From: JAEHDI01 sp035455185
GTDB taxonomy: Bacteria > Acidobacteriota > Terriglobia > Bryobacterales > Bryobacteraceae
NCBI GenBank assembly: GCA_035455185.1
Contig: DATIFQ010000073.1
Span: forward strand, 1 to 8,664
DNA length: 8,664 nucleotides
Reading direction: 5' to 3'
Both the position numbers and the translations under genes were made by a program. A model generated the notes under the pieces. It did no database searches, had not been told where the DNA came from, and was given only the letters and a program-made list of their open reading frames with translations. This document shows, piece after piece, positions 1-6,876 of this stretch (position 1 is its first letter; each line of letters starts with the position of its first letter).

Positions 1-33
1 AACAATAACCCAGGCCGCAAGGGGCTTGGACAT
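1..33 (-). CDS. 5' end of an unidentified gene, cut by left window edge
   Basis: On the minus strand an ATG at 33-31 opens a frame reading MSKPLAAWVIV up to the window edge. The start looks like the beginning of a hydrophobic signal or membrane segment, but 11 codons are too few to name a product. A very strong Shine-Dalgarno-like GGAGGTGA lies at 53-46. It overlaps the stop codon of the upstream VWA-like gene and sits 12 bases before the ATG, slightly farther than ideal. The same strand and the 12-base gap suggest it is the third gene of the operon that starts at 3762. It could also be a chance ATG; only the flanking sequence can tell. Confidence 0.4.
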   Translation of the reverse strand, partial: MSKPLAAWVIV

Positions 34-45
34 GGCTAGATCTTA

Positions 46-969
46 TCACCTCCCATCCAGACGAAACTCCGTCCGGTAATTCAGGTTGCGCCCATCGCTG
101 GACAGCTCAACCTTCACGATTTTCGGATACCGTGCGGGCAACTGTAAGTCGAGTCGATAGTACGAGAGAATCGTGCGAAACATCTCCTTGATGGCGCCAG
201 GAATCTCGGCGTTCGAGCGGCAGAAGGAGCTGGCGCCGCCGGTGGTCGCCGCCAGTTGCTTCAGGCCAACCTGGTACGCTTCATTCAGCGTCTCGCTGCG
301 ATAGTCGAGGTGCACGACAAAAAGAGGCGCTTCGAGGCGCGCGAGTACCCCGTCGAGTTTGGAGATCTTCTCACGGATGAGGCCTTCGGGAAACCGGCGG
401 CTCATGTCGTGCGGATCGCTGTAATTGATGACCGGATTCGTGTAGTCCTCCCGGTAGTTGCGGATGTCGCTGTCGGTTACGTACAGCACCGCCACCCGCA
501 CGGCAGACTTCTGCAGAATGCCGTCGGCGATCCGCGCAATCGTTTCCACCGTGTTGAGCATGCCCGCATTGCCGCTGATGGTCATCGCCTCGATCGCGGC
601 TGCGAGCGCCTCGCGATCTGCGGTGGGATCGAGGACGACGTTCAGTCCGTCTTGCGCTCTCAAGAGCCCCGCGTGCGCAGTGGCGGGAAGTTGCCGTACG
701 GCTTCAATGAGTGCCTGCTTGGCCGGAGCGATGGCGGAGACGTCGCCGACCATGTCCGTAACGATCAGGAGCAGCAGGGGATCGTCCGGACCGAGAAGCG
801 AACGGACAGTAGCCGGGCGGCCCTCCAGCTTCGCGCTCACATTTGCCGCGGTCAGCCCGGAGTCCCCTCCGGCGGCAACCCACAGGGGCACGTGAATGGT
901 CTTTTCGTTGGCGACCGGCGGGGCTGCCCCGAGCAGGAGAAACGGCAGAAGAAGACCGAGCGGCCGCAC
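46..969 (-). CDS. Exported VWA-like protein (acidobacterial VWFA-related family)
   Basis: This 307-residue protein has a hydrophobic N-terminus (about residues 3-20, rich in Leu) that looks like a secretion signal, so it probably acts in the periplasm or at the envelope. The rest resembles a von Willebrand factor A fold of the 'VWFA-related acidobacterial' kind: a hydrophobic strand LLLLIVTD at 65-72, a helix with an AIAPAKQALIEAV pattern, a second strand VAVLYVTDSD at 159-168, and a late strand APLFVVHLD at 214-222. The first metal-site motif reads D72-M-V-G-D instead of the usual DxSxS, so metal-dependent adhesion may be lost. The start is GTG at 969-967, directly after the TAG of the upstream outer-membrane gene; the next Met is inside the first core strand. 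The zero-gap arrangement implies coupled translation. The family assignment rests on pattern recognition; the ligand is unknown. Confidence 0.75.
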   Translation of the reverse strand: MRPLGLLLPFLLLGAAPPVANEKTIHVPLWVAAGGDSGLTAANVSAKLEGRPATVRSLLGPDDPLLLLIVTDMVGDVSAIAPAKQALIEAVRQLPATAHAGLLRAQDGLNVVLDPTADREALAAAIEAMTISGNAGMLNTVETIARIADGILQKSAVRVAVLYVTDSDIRNYREDYTNPVINYSDPHDMSRRFPEGLIREKISKLDGVLARLEAPLFVVHLDYRSETLNEAYQVGLKQLAATTGGASSFCRSNAEIPGAIKEMFRTILSYYRLDLQLPARYPKIVKVELSSDGRNLNYRTEFRLDGR

Positions 970-3762
970 CTAGAAACTAAGCCTCACTCCCACCTGGATG
1001 ACCCTGCCGCCGCGCGAGCCGATGATCTTGCCTGCATTCAGGTTCGGCGCACTGGCCGGCCCAACGTATTGGTCAGGATCGTTCCAGTTGGCGTGGTTCA
1101 GGAAGTTCAAACCGACAGCGCTCAGCTCGATGGTGCGGTCCGCGCCGAGCACGAAGCGCTTGTTGAGGGCGAGATCGTGGTTCTGATTGGTCGGCGCACG
1201 CAACGTCGGATGTGTTCGGGCGGCGTCGCCAATGGTGAAGTCGGCAGGCTGGTCGAACGCAGCCGGATTGAACCACAAGTCCGGTCCTTGATTCGCCACG
1301 CTTGGGTCTGCCCCCGGCACCACGTTCACCCGCAGGGCGCGGACGACTCCACCGGTGTTGTTGAACAGCGGCCGGATCGCCAGCGGCTCTCCACTGACAA
1401 CCGAGGACGAGCCGCTCAGCGACCAGCCTTCGAGGGCGAGCCGCCTCCAGTCCGTAAGCGAGCGGCCAAACGGCAGCTCGTAGACGTAGTTCATGCCGAG
1501 ATAGTGCGGCCGGTTGTACCACGTCAGGGACCATTCGTTGTCGCGGTTGTAAACATCCTGGCGTCCTGTAGGGCCGGAGTAGTCGTCGTACTGCTTCGAT
1601 ACCTGATAGGTGAGGTTGAGAGTGAGCCCGCGGCTGGTGCGCTTCTCCACCCGAAGCCATCCGGCGTCGCGGCGGTATCGGCCGAGCGGCCAGGAGTCGT
1701 TCAGCTCGAAGCCCTTGTATTGTGGATACGGCCGCAGCGACCGGTTAAACTCCTCGTCGTTGAGCTGGTCGCGATACTGGAGTGTTTCGAGCCGGAGGGA
1801 ATTGGGATCGGCGGTGTTTTCGCTCACCGGCAGATTTTTTCCCCCCGCGTAGGCCAGCCCGGCCGTCAGCACAAACGACCCGGGCAACTCGCGCTCGAGC
1901 GAAAGCGACGCCGACTGGTAGATCGGCTGGTTGTCGGTCGTGTTGATTAAGTCGGCGATCGTGTCGTTTGCGGCTTCGGGACGCGTGTCCGGAACGGGGT
2001 GGTCGGGCGCAGGAAATCCGTCGGTAAGGATGAGCGCCGGCTGAAGCTGTGTGTTCGGCGAGATGTACGTCGGCGTGGCGTTGAACGCCTGGGTTCCGAA
2101 CTGACCGTAGTAAACCGGGATGACACTGTAGTCGCGGCTGAAGTTCGCGCGGACGACGGTTTTCGTGTCTCCGCGCGGGTTCCAGGCTAACCCCAGGTTC
2201 GGCTCCACTTTGACTAGTGTCGGCTGGAAAGCACGCCCATGGCCTCCTTGCCCAGCAACCACGAGTGCGCCGGGCCGGTCGTTCGCTGGGTTGATCGCGG
2301 TCAGATCGATCGTGGACTGGCGGTCGTACTTTTCGACCCTTGGCGTGTAACAGGACATGCTCGCGCCGCCACTGATGGTAAACCCCCGCCTTAGCTCGTA
2401 GGAATCGCGCATCGTCACAAACGTGGACGAGCGGCGAAAATACGACGGCGCCACGACAATGCTACGCGCGCCGTACTCGGCGTAACCCAGCAGGAAACTG
2501 GAGAAGGCGTGACCCGTGTTGACGATTCCAGGCAGGCCTGTCAATTCGGGCTCAAAACGGAGGAATCCGGTCGGGTACTGCGGCCAGTAAGAGTGGACCT
2601 GGAATCGCGTGTGCCGCGTCACAAGCCGGAGGTTGTGCTTTCCCCGGCGGCTGGAAAGTGAGTCCGACCAGCTAAACGAATTTCGTGTATTGGTCGAGAT
2701 CGGATAAGACCGGCCCATCGACAGGTAAGGGTAGATCCTCAGGTACGGAAAGGTGGGTCCGGAGACTCCGCTGAGTCCCAATTCTGCCGGGTAGTCGGCC
2801 TCGGTATCGGAACCGTTCTTCGAACCGTCGGTGGTCGCTTCGAAGCCGAGTGTATTCACCGTCTGGGAAGATGACGTGAACACGTGTTCGACGGAGGCCC
2901 GCCGGGAATGAAACCGGCGATCGTTCGCGCCTGGATTGGCCGGACCAGGCAGCAATTCCGCCGCCCCGAGGGAACCATTCGAGTACGACAGATCGAAATT
3001 CAGACGGTGCCGCTCGCGGAGCGTGTGGTCCACCTTTGCAATCATTCCGTTCGCTGTGTTGGTCTCCGGCGAGACGAGGAAGTAATTGTTTCGGTCGAAC
3101 GGACCCACGGCGGCGTTCGGCTTCGGATAGTAACTCAGTGCTTTCTGCGCAACAGAATCGAGTTGGTGCGCTGGGATGCGGTTGCCGGGAAACTGCTCGC
3201 GTAAGTACTCGAGGTTCTCCGTAGACACCGCCTGCGAGGGGTCAAAGTTCGGATTGGGTCGGGTCGATAGCGGATCGAAGATTGGCAGCAACACGCCCGA
3301 TTGATCGACGGTCGCCGAGAAGTCGCCGCCGTGCTCGGGGGCGGTGGCAATGGTAGTAAGATTCGAGCGCGACACACGCTCGCGCACGCCCTCGTACGAG
3401 ACCGAAAAGTGAGTGGACCGCGTGCCGGAGTAAAGGAAGGGAATCACTACCGGGCCGCCGATGTTGAACCCAAACTGGTTCCGCCGAAGCAGAGACTTAT
3501 TGCCGCCGAGCTGAACGATCTCATGAGGCACGGCGTCCAGCAAATCGTTCCGCAGGTTCTCAAACACCCTGCCGTGCCATTTCCAACGGGCGCCGTTCTG
3601 TTTTCGCTTGCGAGGACTGTCGGGGCGCAGACCCATGTCGCGGGTCAGGACCTTAAACTCCTCGACCGCCTTCGTCATCTCCGCGCCCGGCTCCGCCTGC
3701 TGCGAAAGAGCCGCGCAGGCACACCCCAAGCTCGTGATGAGAAGCCGGAATGCACTCCTCAT
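970..3762 (-). CDS. Oar-like TonB-receptor-type outer-membrane beta-barrel protein
   Basis: The product is a 930-residue outer-membrane protein of the type abundant in Acidobacteriota. Residues 1-20 form a signal peptide, with likely cleavage in AALS/QQAE. Hallmarks of the family follow: WHGRVFENLRND (62-73), RRNQFGFNIGGPVVIP (93-108), SYEGVRERV (122-130), GGDFSATV (145-152), FPGNRIP (191-197) and YYPKPN (211-216). Later come NYVYELPFGR (about 758-767) and NHDLALNKRF (about 861-870). The protein ends in GVRLSF, a C-terminal Phe typical of barrel insertion signals. Relatives usually carry a carboxypeptidase-regulatory-like domain and a plug before the barrel; here only about 60 residues separate the signal peptide from the first barrel-type motif, so both seem missing or much reduced. 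The frame stays open upstream to 4644, but that part is antisense to lpxD, so the ATG at 3762-3760 with its signal peptide was chosen. No clear Shine-Dalgarno is visible. The substrate is unknown. Confidence 0.85.
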   Translation of the reverse strand: MRSAFRLLITSLGCACAALSQQAEPGAEMTKAVEEFKVLTRDMGLRPDSPRKRKQNGARWKWHGRVFENLRNDLLDAVPHEIVQLGGNKSLLRRNQFGFNIGGPVVIPFLYSGTRSTHFSVSYEGVRERVSRSNLTTIATAPEHGGDFSATVDQSGVLLPIFDPLSTRPNPNFDPSQAVSTENLEYLREQFPGNRIPAHQLDSVAQKALSYYPKPNAAVGPFDRNNYFLVSPETNTANGMIAKVDHTLRERHRLNFDLSYSNGSLGAAELLPGPANPGANDRRFHSRRASVEHVFTSSSQTVNTLGFEATTDGSKNGSDTEADYPAELGLSGVSGPTFPYLRIYPYLSMGRSYPISTNTRNSFSWSDSLSSRRGKHNLRLVTRHTRFQVHSYWPQYPTGFLRFEPELTGLPGIVNTGHAFSSFLLGYAEYGARSIVVAPSYFRRSSTFVTMRDSYELRRGFTISGGASMSCYTPRVEKYDRQSTIDLTAINPANDRPGALVVAGQGGHGRAFQPTLVKVEPNLGLAWNPRGDTKTVVRANFSRDYSVIPVYYGQFGTQAFNATPTYISPNTQLQPALILTDGFPAPDHPVPDTRPEAANDTIADLINTTDNQPIYQSASLSLERELPGSFVLTAGLAYAGGKNLPVSENTADPNSLRLETLQYRDQLNDEEFNRSLRPYPQYKGFELNDSWPLGRYRRDAGWLRVEKRTSRGLTLNLTYQVSKQYDDYSGPTGRQDVYNRDNEWSLTWYNRPHYLGMNYVYELPFGRSLTDWRRLALEGWSLSGSSSVVSGEPLAIRPLFNNTGGVVRALRVNVVPGADPSVANQGPDLWFNPAAFDQPADFTIGDAARTHPTLRAPTNQNHDLALNKRFVLGADRTIELSAVGLNFLNHANWNDPDQYVGPASAPNLNAGKIIGSRGGRVIQVGVRLSF

Positions 3763-3771
3763 ACTTATGAG
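3758..3771. promoter_or_regulatory. Palindrome over the start codon in the divergent promoter region
   Basis: CTCATA-CT-TATGAG is a perfect inverted repeat with 6-base arms. It covers the ATG of the minus-strand outer-membrane gene and reaches into the 51-bp space before lpxD. That space must hold signals for both directions unless one promoter lies inside a gene. On the minus strand TACACT, just upstream of the ATG, is a weak -10-like element; no good -35 was found for either direction. The palindrome could be an operator site or a small hairpin that masks the start. A repeat of this length can also occur by chance. Confidence 0.25.
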
Positions 3772-3813
3772 TGTAACCTGTAGAGGCAGGCGTCGATCCT
3801 GCTTCCGAAGGCT

Positions 3814-4860
3814 ATGAAACTCAAAGACATCGCGGCTCGCCTGGAGTGCCGTCTGCACGGAAATGGCGAGATCGAAATCACCGGTCTGGCGGGCATGGAG
3901 CGCGCCGGTCCGTCGGAGCTGACCTTCCTGGCCAATCAGAAGTACATCCCGAAAGTGAAGCACACGAAGGCGGCCGCCATTCTGGTCACGGAGCCGGTCG
4001 AGGGCGTGCCGATCGCGAGCCTCGTGTCCCGAAATCCGTATTTCGACTTCGCTCGCGCGCTCGAACTCTTCTATCGGCCCCCGCGTCCTGCACCCGGCAT
4101 TCACCCGCTGGCGTACGTGTCCCCGAGTGCGGAGATCGGCGACGGCGCCTCTATCGGGCCGTTCGCGGCGGTCGGTGACCGGGTGAAGATCGGCCGCAAT
4201 GCGATACTCCATCCCCACGCCGTCATCTATGAGGGCGTGGAGATCGGTGACGACTTCACCGCACACTCGCACTCCTCGGTACGCGAGTACTGCCGGATCG
4301 GCAACCGAGTAATTCTCCAGAACGGCGTCGTTGTCGGCGGCGATGGCTTCGGCTTCGCGAAGCGCGAGGACGGCACGCATTACAAGATTGTGCAGTCCGG
4401 TCCTACGGTCATCGAGGACGACGTCGAGATCCAGTCGCTTTCGAACATCGACCGGGCGACGGTCGGTGAAACGCGCGTAAAGCGGGGCGCCAAGATCGAT
4501 AGCCTGGTGCAGGTGGGCCATGCTTGCGTCGTTGGCGAGGACAACATCATCTGCGCTCAGGTTGGCATGGCCGGCAGTTCCATCCTCGAGCGTAACGTGC
4601 TCTTGGCCGGACAGGTGGGCGTCTCCGGCCACCTCACGGTGCACGATAACGCGATCGTATATGCCCAGAGCGGGGTCGGTGGCGACGTGGACCCGGGCGC
4701 CGTGATCTCAGGATCCCCGGCGTTCGATGCCGTGGCCTGGCGGCGGTCGGTGGCGGCCTTCCAGCGGTTGTCGGACCTCGTCAGGACAGTGCGAGAATTA
4801 AAGAATAGAGTGGCGCAATTGGAGAGTGCCGCCCCATCATCCACCGATTCCCATGAATAA
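3814..4860 (+). CDS. lpxD: UDP-3-O-acylglucosamine N-acyltransferase LpxD
   Basis: LpxD transfers a 3-hydroxyacyl chain from acyl-ACP to the 2-amino group of UDP-3-O-acyl-glucosamine, the third step of lipid A synthesis, in the cytoplasm. The 348-residue length is normal. Residues 1-95 match the N-terminal nucleotide-binding domain, including the FLAN element (38-41) matching the family's uracil-contacting FLxN. Residues 100-300 are a left-handed beta-helix of hexapeptide repeats (for example AEIGDGASIGPFAAVGD). GGDGFGFA (175-182) and the segment around VQVGHACVVG carry family signatures; His236 is the expected catalytic base. A C-terminal helical part follows (about 308-340, WRRSVAAFQRL onward). 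The segment NIDRATVG replaces the common TIDRGALG form, a mild divergence. GAAGG at 3807-3811 is a close but usable ribosome-binding site. Other lipid A genes (lpxA, fabZ, lpxB) are not in the window. Confidence 0.95.
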   Translation: MKLKDIAARLECRLHGNGEIEITGLAGMERAGPSELTFLANQKYIPKVKHTKAAAILVTEPVEGVPIASLVSRNPYFDFARALELFYRPPRPAPGIHPLAYVSPSAEIGDGASIGPFAAVGDRVKIGRNAILHPHAVIYEGVEIGDDFTAHSHSSVREYCRIGNRVILQNGVVVGGDGFGFAKREDGTHYKIVQSGPTVIEDDVEIQSLSNIDRATVGETRVKRGAKIDSLVQVGHACVVGEDNIICAQVGMAGSSILERNVLLAGQVGVSGHLTVHDNAIVYAQSGVGGDVDPGAVISGSPAFDAVAWRRSVAAFQRLSDLVRTVRELKNRVAQLESAAPSSTDSHE

Positions 4861-5650
4861 CCAAAACCAGGCCCGCTATCGCCGTCCCAAGGCGTACAAG
4901 AACGAAAGGTTTCTCGATAGCGCCGACGCACGCCCCCTGCGGATCCTTTCGGAATACCTCGAGCCGCTCTCTCACTTTCGGCGGGAGAAAATCCGGGACA
5001 CGATCGTGTTTTTCGGCTCGGCGAGGCTGCATGAGGACGGCCCGATGGGGAAGTATTACAACGAGGCGCGGGAGTTGGCGCGGCTGCTGACCGAGTGGTC
5101 GAACCAGCTCGAAAACACCAGCCGGCGGTTCGTGGTCTGCACCGGCGGCGGGCCGGGGATCATGGAGGCCGCCAACCGTGGGGCGCAGGACGCGAACGGA
5201 AAGACTGTTGGCCTCAACATCGGCTTGCCCTTCGAGCAGTTGCCCAACCCGTTCATCACCCCGGAACTTTCCTTCGAGTTCCACTACTTCTTCATGCGCA
5301 AATTCTGGTTCGCCTACTTGGCCAAGGCTCTGGTGGTCTTCCCAGGCGGTTTCGGCACCCTGGACGAGCTGACGGAGTTGCTGACGCTCGCGCAAACTGA
5401 AAAGCTGGCGAAGAAGATCATTATCGTTCTCTACGGAACGAGTTACTGGCGAGAAATCCTCAACTTCGAGGCGCTCGTGCGTCACGGGATGATCTCGGAA
5501 GAAGACCTCGACCTGTTTCAGTTCGCCGACGACCCCCAGACTGCGCTGCGGATTCTCCAGGATGGATTGCGGAAGTACTATCTCGAACCGGGCGTGCCGT
5601 TGCCCGAGCGCGAGATGGAGACGCCCGCGATCGCGAAGTCCCGAATCTGA
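4853..5650 (+). CDS. LOG-family protein (putative nucleotide phosphoribohydrolase)
   Basis: The 265-residue product belongs to the LOG / 'lysine decarboxylase-like' Rossmann family. Members characterised in plants and bacteria cleave cytokinin riboside monophosphates or related nucleoside monophosphates to base and ribose 5-phosphate. The signatures are the strand-turn IVFFGSAR (51-58), CTGGGPGIMEAANRGA (96-111) and the defining PGGFGTLDE (164-172). Residues 1-45 form an N-terminal extension typical of the longer subgroup, for which a definite substrate is less certain. The ATG at 4853 lies in the overlap ATGAATAA with the lpxD stop, implying translational coupling. An in-frame GTG at 4826 would add nine residues, but GGAG at 4821-4824 is too close to serve it. 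The link to lpxD may be only operon packing. The family is certain; the exact reaction in this organism is inference. Confidence 0.9.
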   Translation: MNNQNQARYRRPKAYKNERFLDSADARPLRILSEYLEPLSHFRREKIRDTIVFFGSARLHEDGPMGKYYNEARELARLLTEWSNQLENTSRRFVVCTGGGPGIMEAANRGAQDANGKTVGLNIGLPFEQLPNPFITPELSFEFHYFFMRKFWFAYLAKALVVFPGGFGTLDELTELLTLAQTEKLAKKIIIVLYGTSYWREILNFEALVRHGMISEEDLDLFQFADDPQTALRILQDGLRKYYLEPGVPLPEREMETPAIAKSRI

Positions 5651-5665
5651 CGGCATTGGACGACC

Positions 5666-5696
5666 GGAATGAAATACTGGTACATTCCTTTGTTTA
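5666..5696 (+). terminator. Possible intrinsic terminator after the LOG-family gene
   Basis: GGAATG (5666-5671) pairs with CATTCC (5683-5688) across an 11-base loop. Inside the loop TAC and GTA could add three more pairs after an AAA bulge. The T-rich run TTTGTTTA follows at 5689-5696. The position, 16 bases after the stop codon of the LOG-family gene and before the next operon, suits a terminator. The stem is short and only half GC, so it would be weak. Confidence 0.35.
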
Positions 5697-5751
5697 CTGA
5701 ACTAAATCGGCGGAGACCGCACGACAACCGAAAATCATTGAGAGAGGACAA
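5689..5751 (+). promoter_or_regulatory. Probable promoter and leader of the oxidoreductase/DUF1080 operon
   Basis: This segment is more AT-rich than its surroundings up to about 5708 and lies between a terminator-like hairpin and the ATG at 5752, so a promoter is expected here or just upstream. No convincing pair of -35 and -10 boxes was found; TACATT (5681-5686) and TTTACT (5693-5698) each match a -10 box only partly. The ribosome-binding site is clear: GAGAGG at 5740-5745, about six bases before the ATG. Confidence 0.3.
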
Positions 5752-6864
5752 ATGAGTCAATTCAATCGCAGGTATTTTTTGATGGGAAGTGTGGCCGCGT
5801 CGATCGCGCGGCCGAGCATGGGCCAGAGCGCAAACGACGCTCTCAACGTCGGCATGATCGGCACCGGAAACCGGGGTTACTACGTGATGGGCGGCGTAAT
5901 GAAGCAGCCCGGCGTGAAAGTGGTCGCGGTGTGCGACATCAAACCGGATCGCCTCGATAAAGCGGCCACTGCCGCCAGCGGCGCGAAGACCTATACCGAT
6001 TACCACAAGCTTCTCGCTCAGAAGGACATCGACGCTGTGTTCATCGCCACACCGTGCGACCTCCACGTCGAGATGTCGATTGCGGCGCTCAAGGCCGGCA
6101 AGCATGTTTACTGCGAGAAGCCGGTCGGGATCACGCCGGAATCGATTCGCGAGCTCGTGAAGGCGGCGAAGGCGTCCAACAAGGTTTTTCAGGTCGGACA
6201 GCAGATGCGTGCCGACGCACGGCTGCGCAAGACGATCGAGCGCATCCACGAAGGCGTGGCCGGAAAGGTCGTGATGGTCAAGGCGCAACGGCACGCCGGC
6301 GACGATCTCGACCACGATGGCTCGTCGGCCGACTGGTTCTTCAACGCCGCCCGCTCGGGCGACGTGATCACCGAGATGTCGGTACACAATCTCGATGTCT
6401 GCAACTGGGCGATCGACAGCCTTCCCGAACGTGCCGCCGGCTTCGGCGGGGCGCTGGTGTGGCCAAACATTCCCCCGGGCCGGACCAACATGGACGGCTA
6501 CGCGCTGAGCTACGAGTACGCCAACGGCGTGAAACTCTCCTATACACAAGTTTTCTTCCATCCGAACGGTATGCCTAACGGCGGCCAGTACTTCAACGTG
6601 TTCACCACCGAGGGCGGCGTCGACCTGATGAGTTCGACGTTTTACTCGCGCGAGCGGGGCAAGAAGCCCGTGGTGCTGGTGCCACCGGAGAACACTCCGG
6701 ACGATGCACACACCGCGGCGTTCTTCGAAGCGATTCGCACCGGTTCGAAGCCGTTTGCCGACATCCGCGTGGGGGCCACGGGCGCGCTGACCGCCGTCAT
6801 GGGGCGCGAGGCGATCTATCGGAAGAAGATGATGACCTGGCGCGAGATGGGCGTCGACATCTAG
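5752..6864 (+). CDS. Tat-exported Gfo/Idh/MocA family oxidoreductase
   Basis: This is a 370-residue NAD(P)-dependent sugar dehydrogenase-like protein. An N-terminal NRRYFLMGS (5-13) followed by a short hydrophobic stretch and SMGQSA resembles a twin-arginine signal, so the folded enzyme with its cofactor is probably exported. The Rossmann domain has GMIGTGNRG (34-42, the GxGxxG loop), the acidic end of strand two at VCDIKPDR (60-67), and VYCEKPVG (119-126) with the family's EKP motif. The C-terminal domain has the EMSVHNLDVCNW pattern (208-219), where His212 and Asp215 are the likely catalytic pair. Relatives oxidise or reduce sugar hydroxyls, often at C3. The good ribosome-binding site supports the ATG. 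The next gene encodes a DUF1080 protein 12 bases on, which points to a 3-keto-sugar pathway. The exact sugar is unknown. Confidence 0.9.
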   Translation: MSQFNRRYFLMGSVAASIARPSMGQSANDALNVGMIGTGNRGYYVMGGVMKQPGVKVVAVCDIKPDRLDKAATAASGAKTYTDYHKLLAQKDIDAVFIATPCDLHVEMSIAALKAGKHVYCEKPVGITPESIRELVKAAKASNKVFQVGQQMRADARLRKTIERIHEGVAGKVVMVKAQRHAGDDLDHDGSSADWFFNAARSGDVITEMSVHNLDVCNWAIDSLPERAAGFGGALVWPNIPPGRTNMDGYALSYEYANGVKLSYTQVFFHPNGMPNGGQYFNVFTTEGGVDLMSSTFYSRERGKKPVVLVPPENTPDDAHTAAFFEAIRTGSKPFADIRVGATGALTAVMGREAIYRKKMMTWREMGVDI

Positions 6865-6876
6865 GGAACTTCGAGC

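Noticed and set aside
256..1950. 564-codon open frame on the plus strand
   Set aside because: It is antisense to the VWA-like and barrel genes, spans both, is rich in Arg and Val, and shows no family motif. Long antisense frames are common in GC-rich coding DNA.
3763..4644. Upstream extension of the minus-strand outer-membrane protein frame
   Set aside because: The stretch is exactly antisense to lpxD, its translation is charged and low in structure, and a signal peptide begins at the ATG at 3762.
4826..4852. Earlier GTG start for the LOG-family gene
   Set aside because: The GGAG before it is only one base away, and the extra residues (MPPHHPPIP) look unlike the family. The ATG overlapping the lpxD stop is the simpler choice, though not proven.
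4781..5656. 291-codon open frame on the minus strand
   Set aside because: It is antisense to the LOG-family gene with its PGGFGTLDE motif and has no recognisable domain of its own.
5578..6711. 377-codon open frame on the minus strand
   Set aside because: It lies antisense to the Gfo/Idh/MocA gene, which has clear motifs and a ribosome-binding site; the antisense product shows no recognisable domain.
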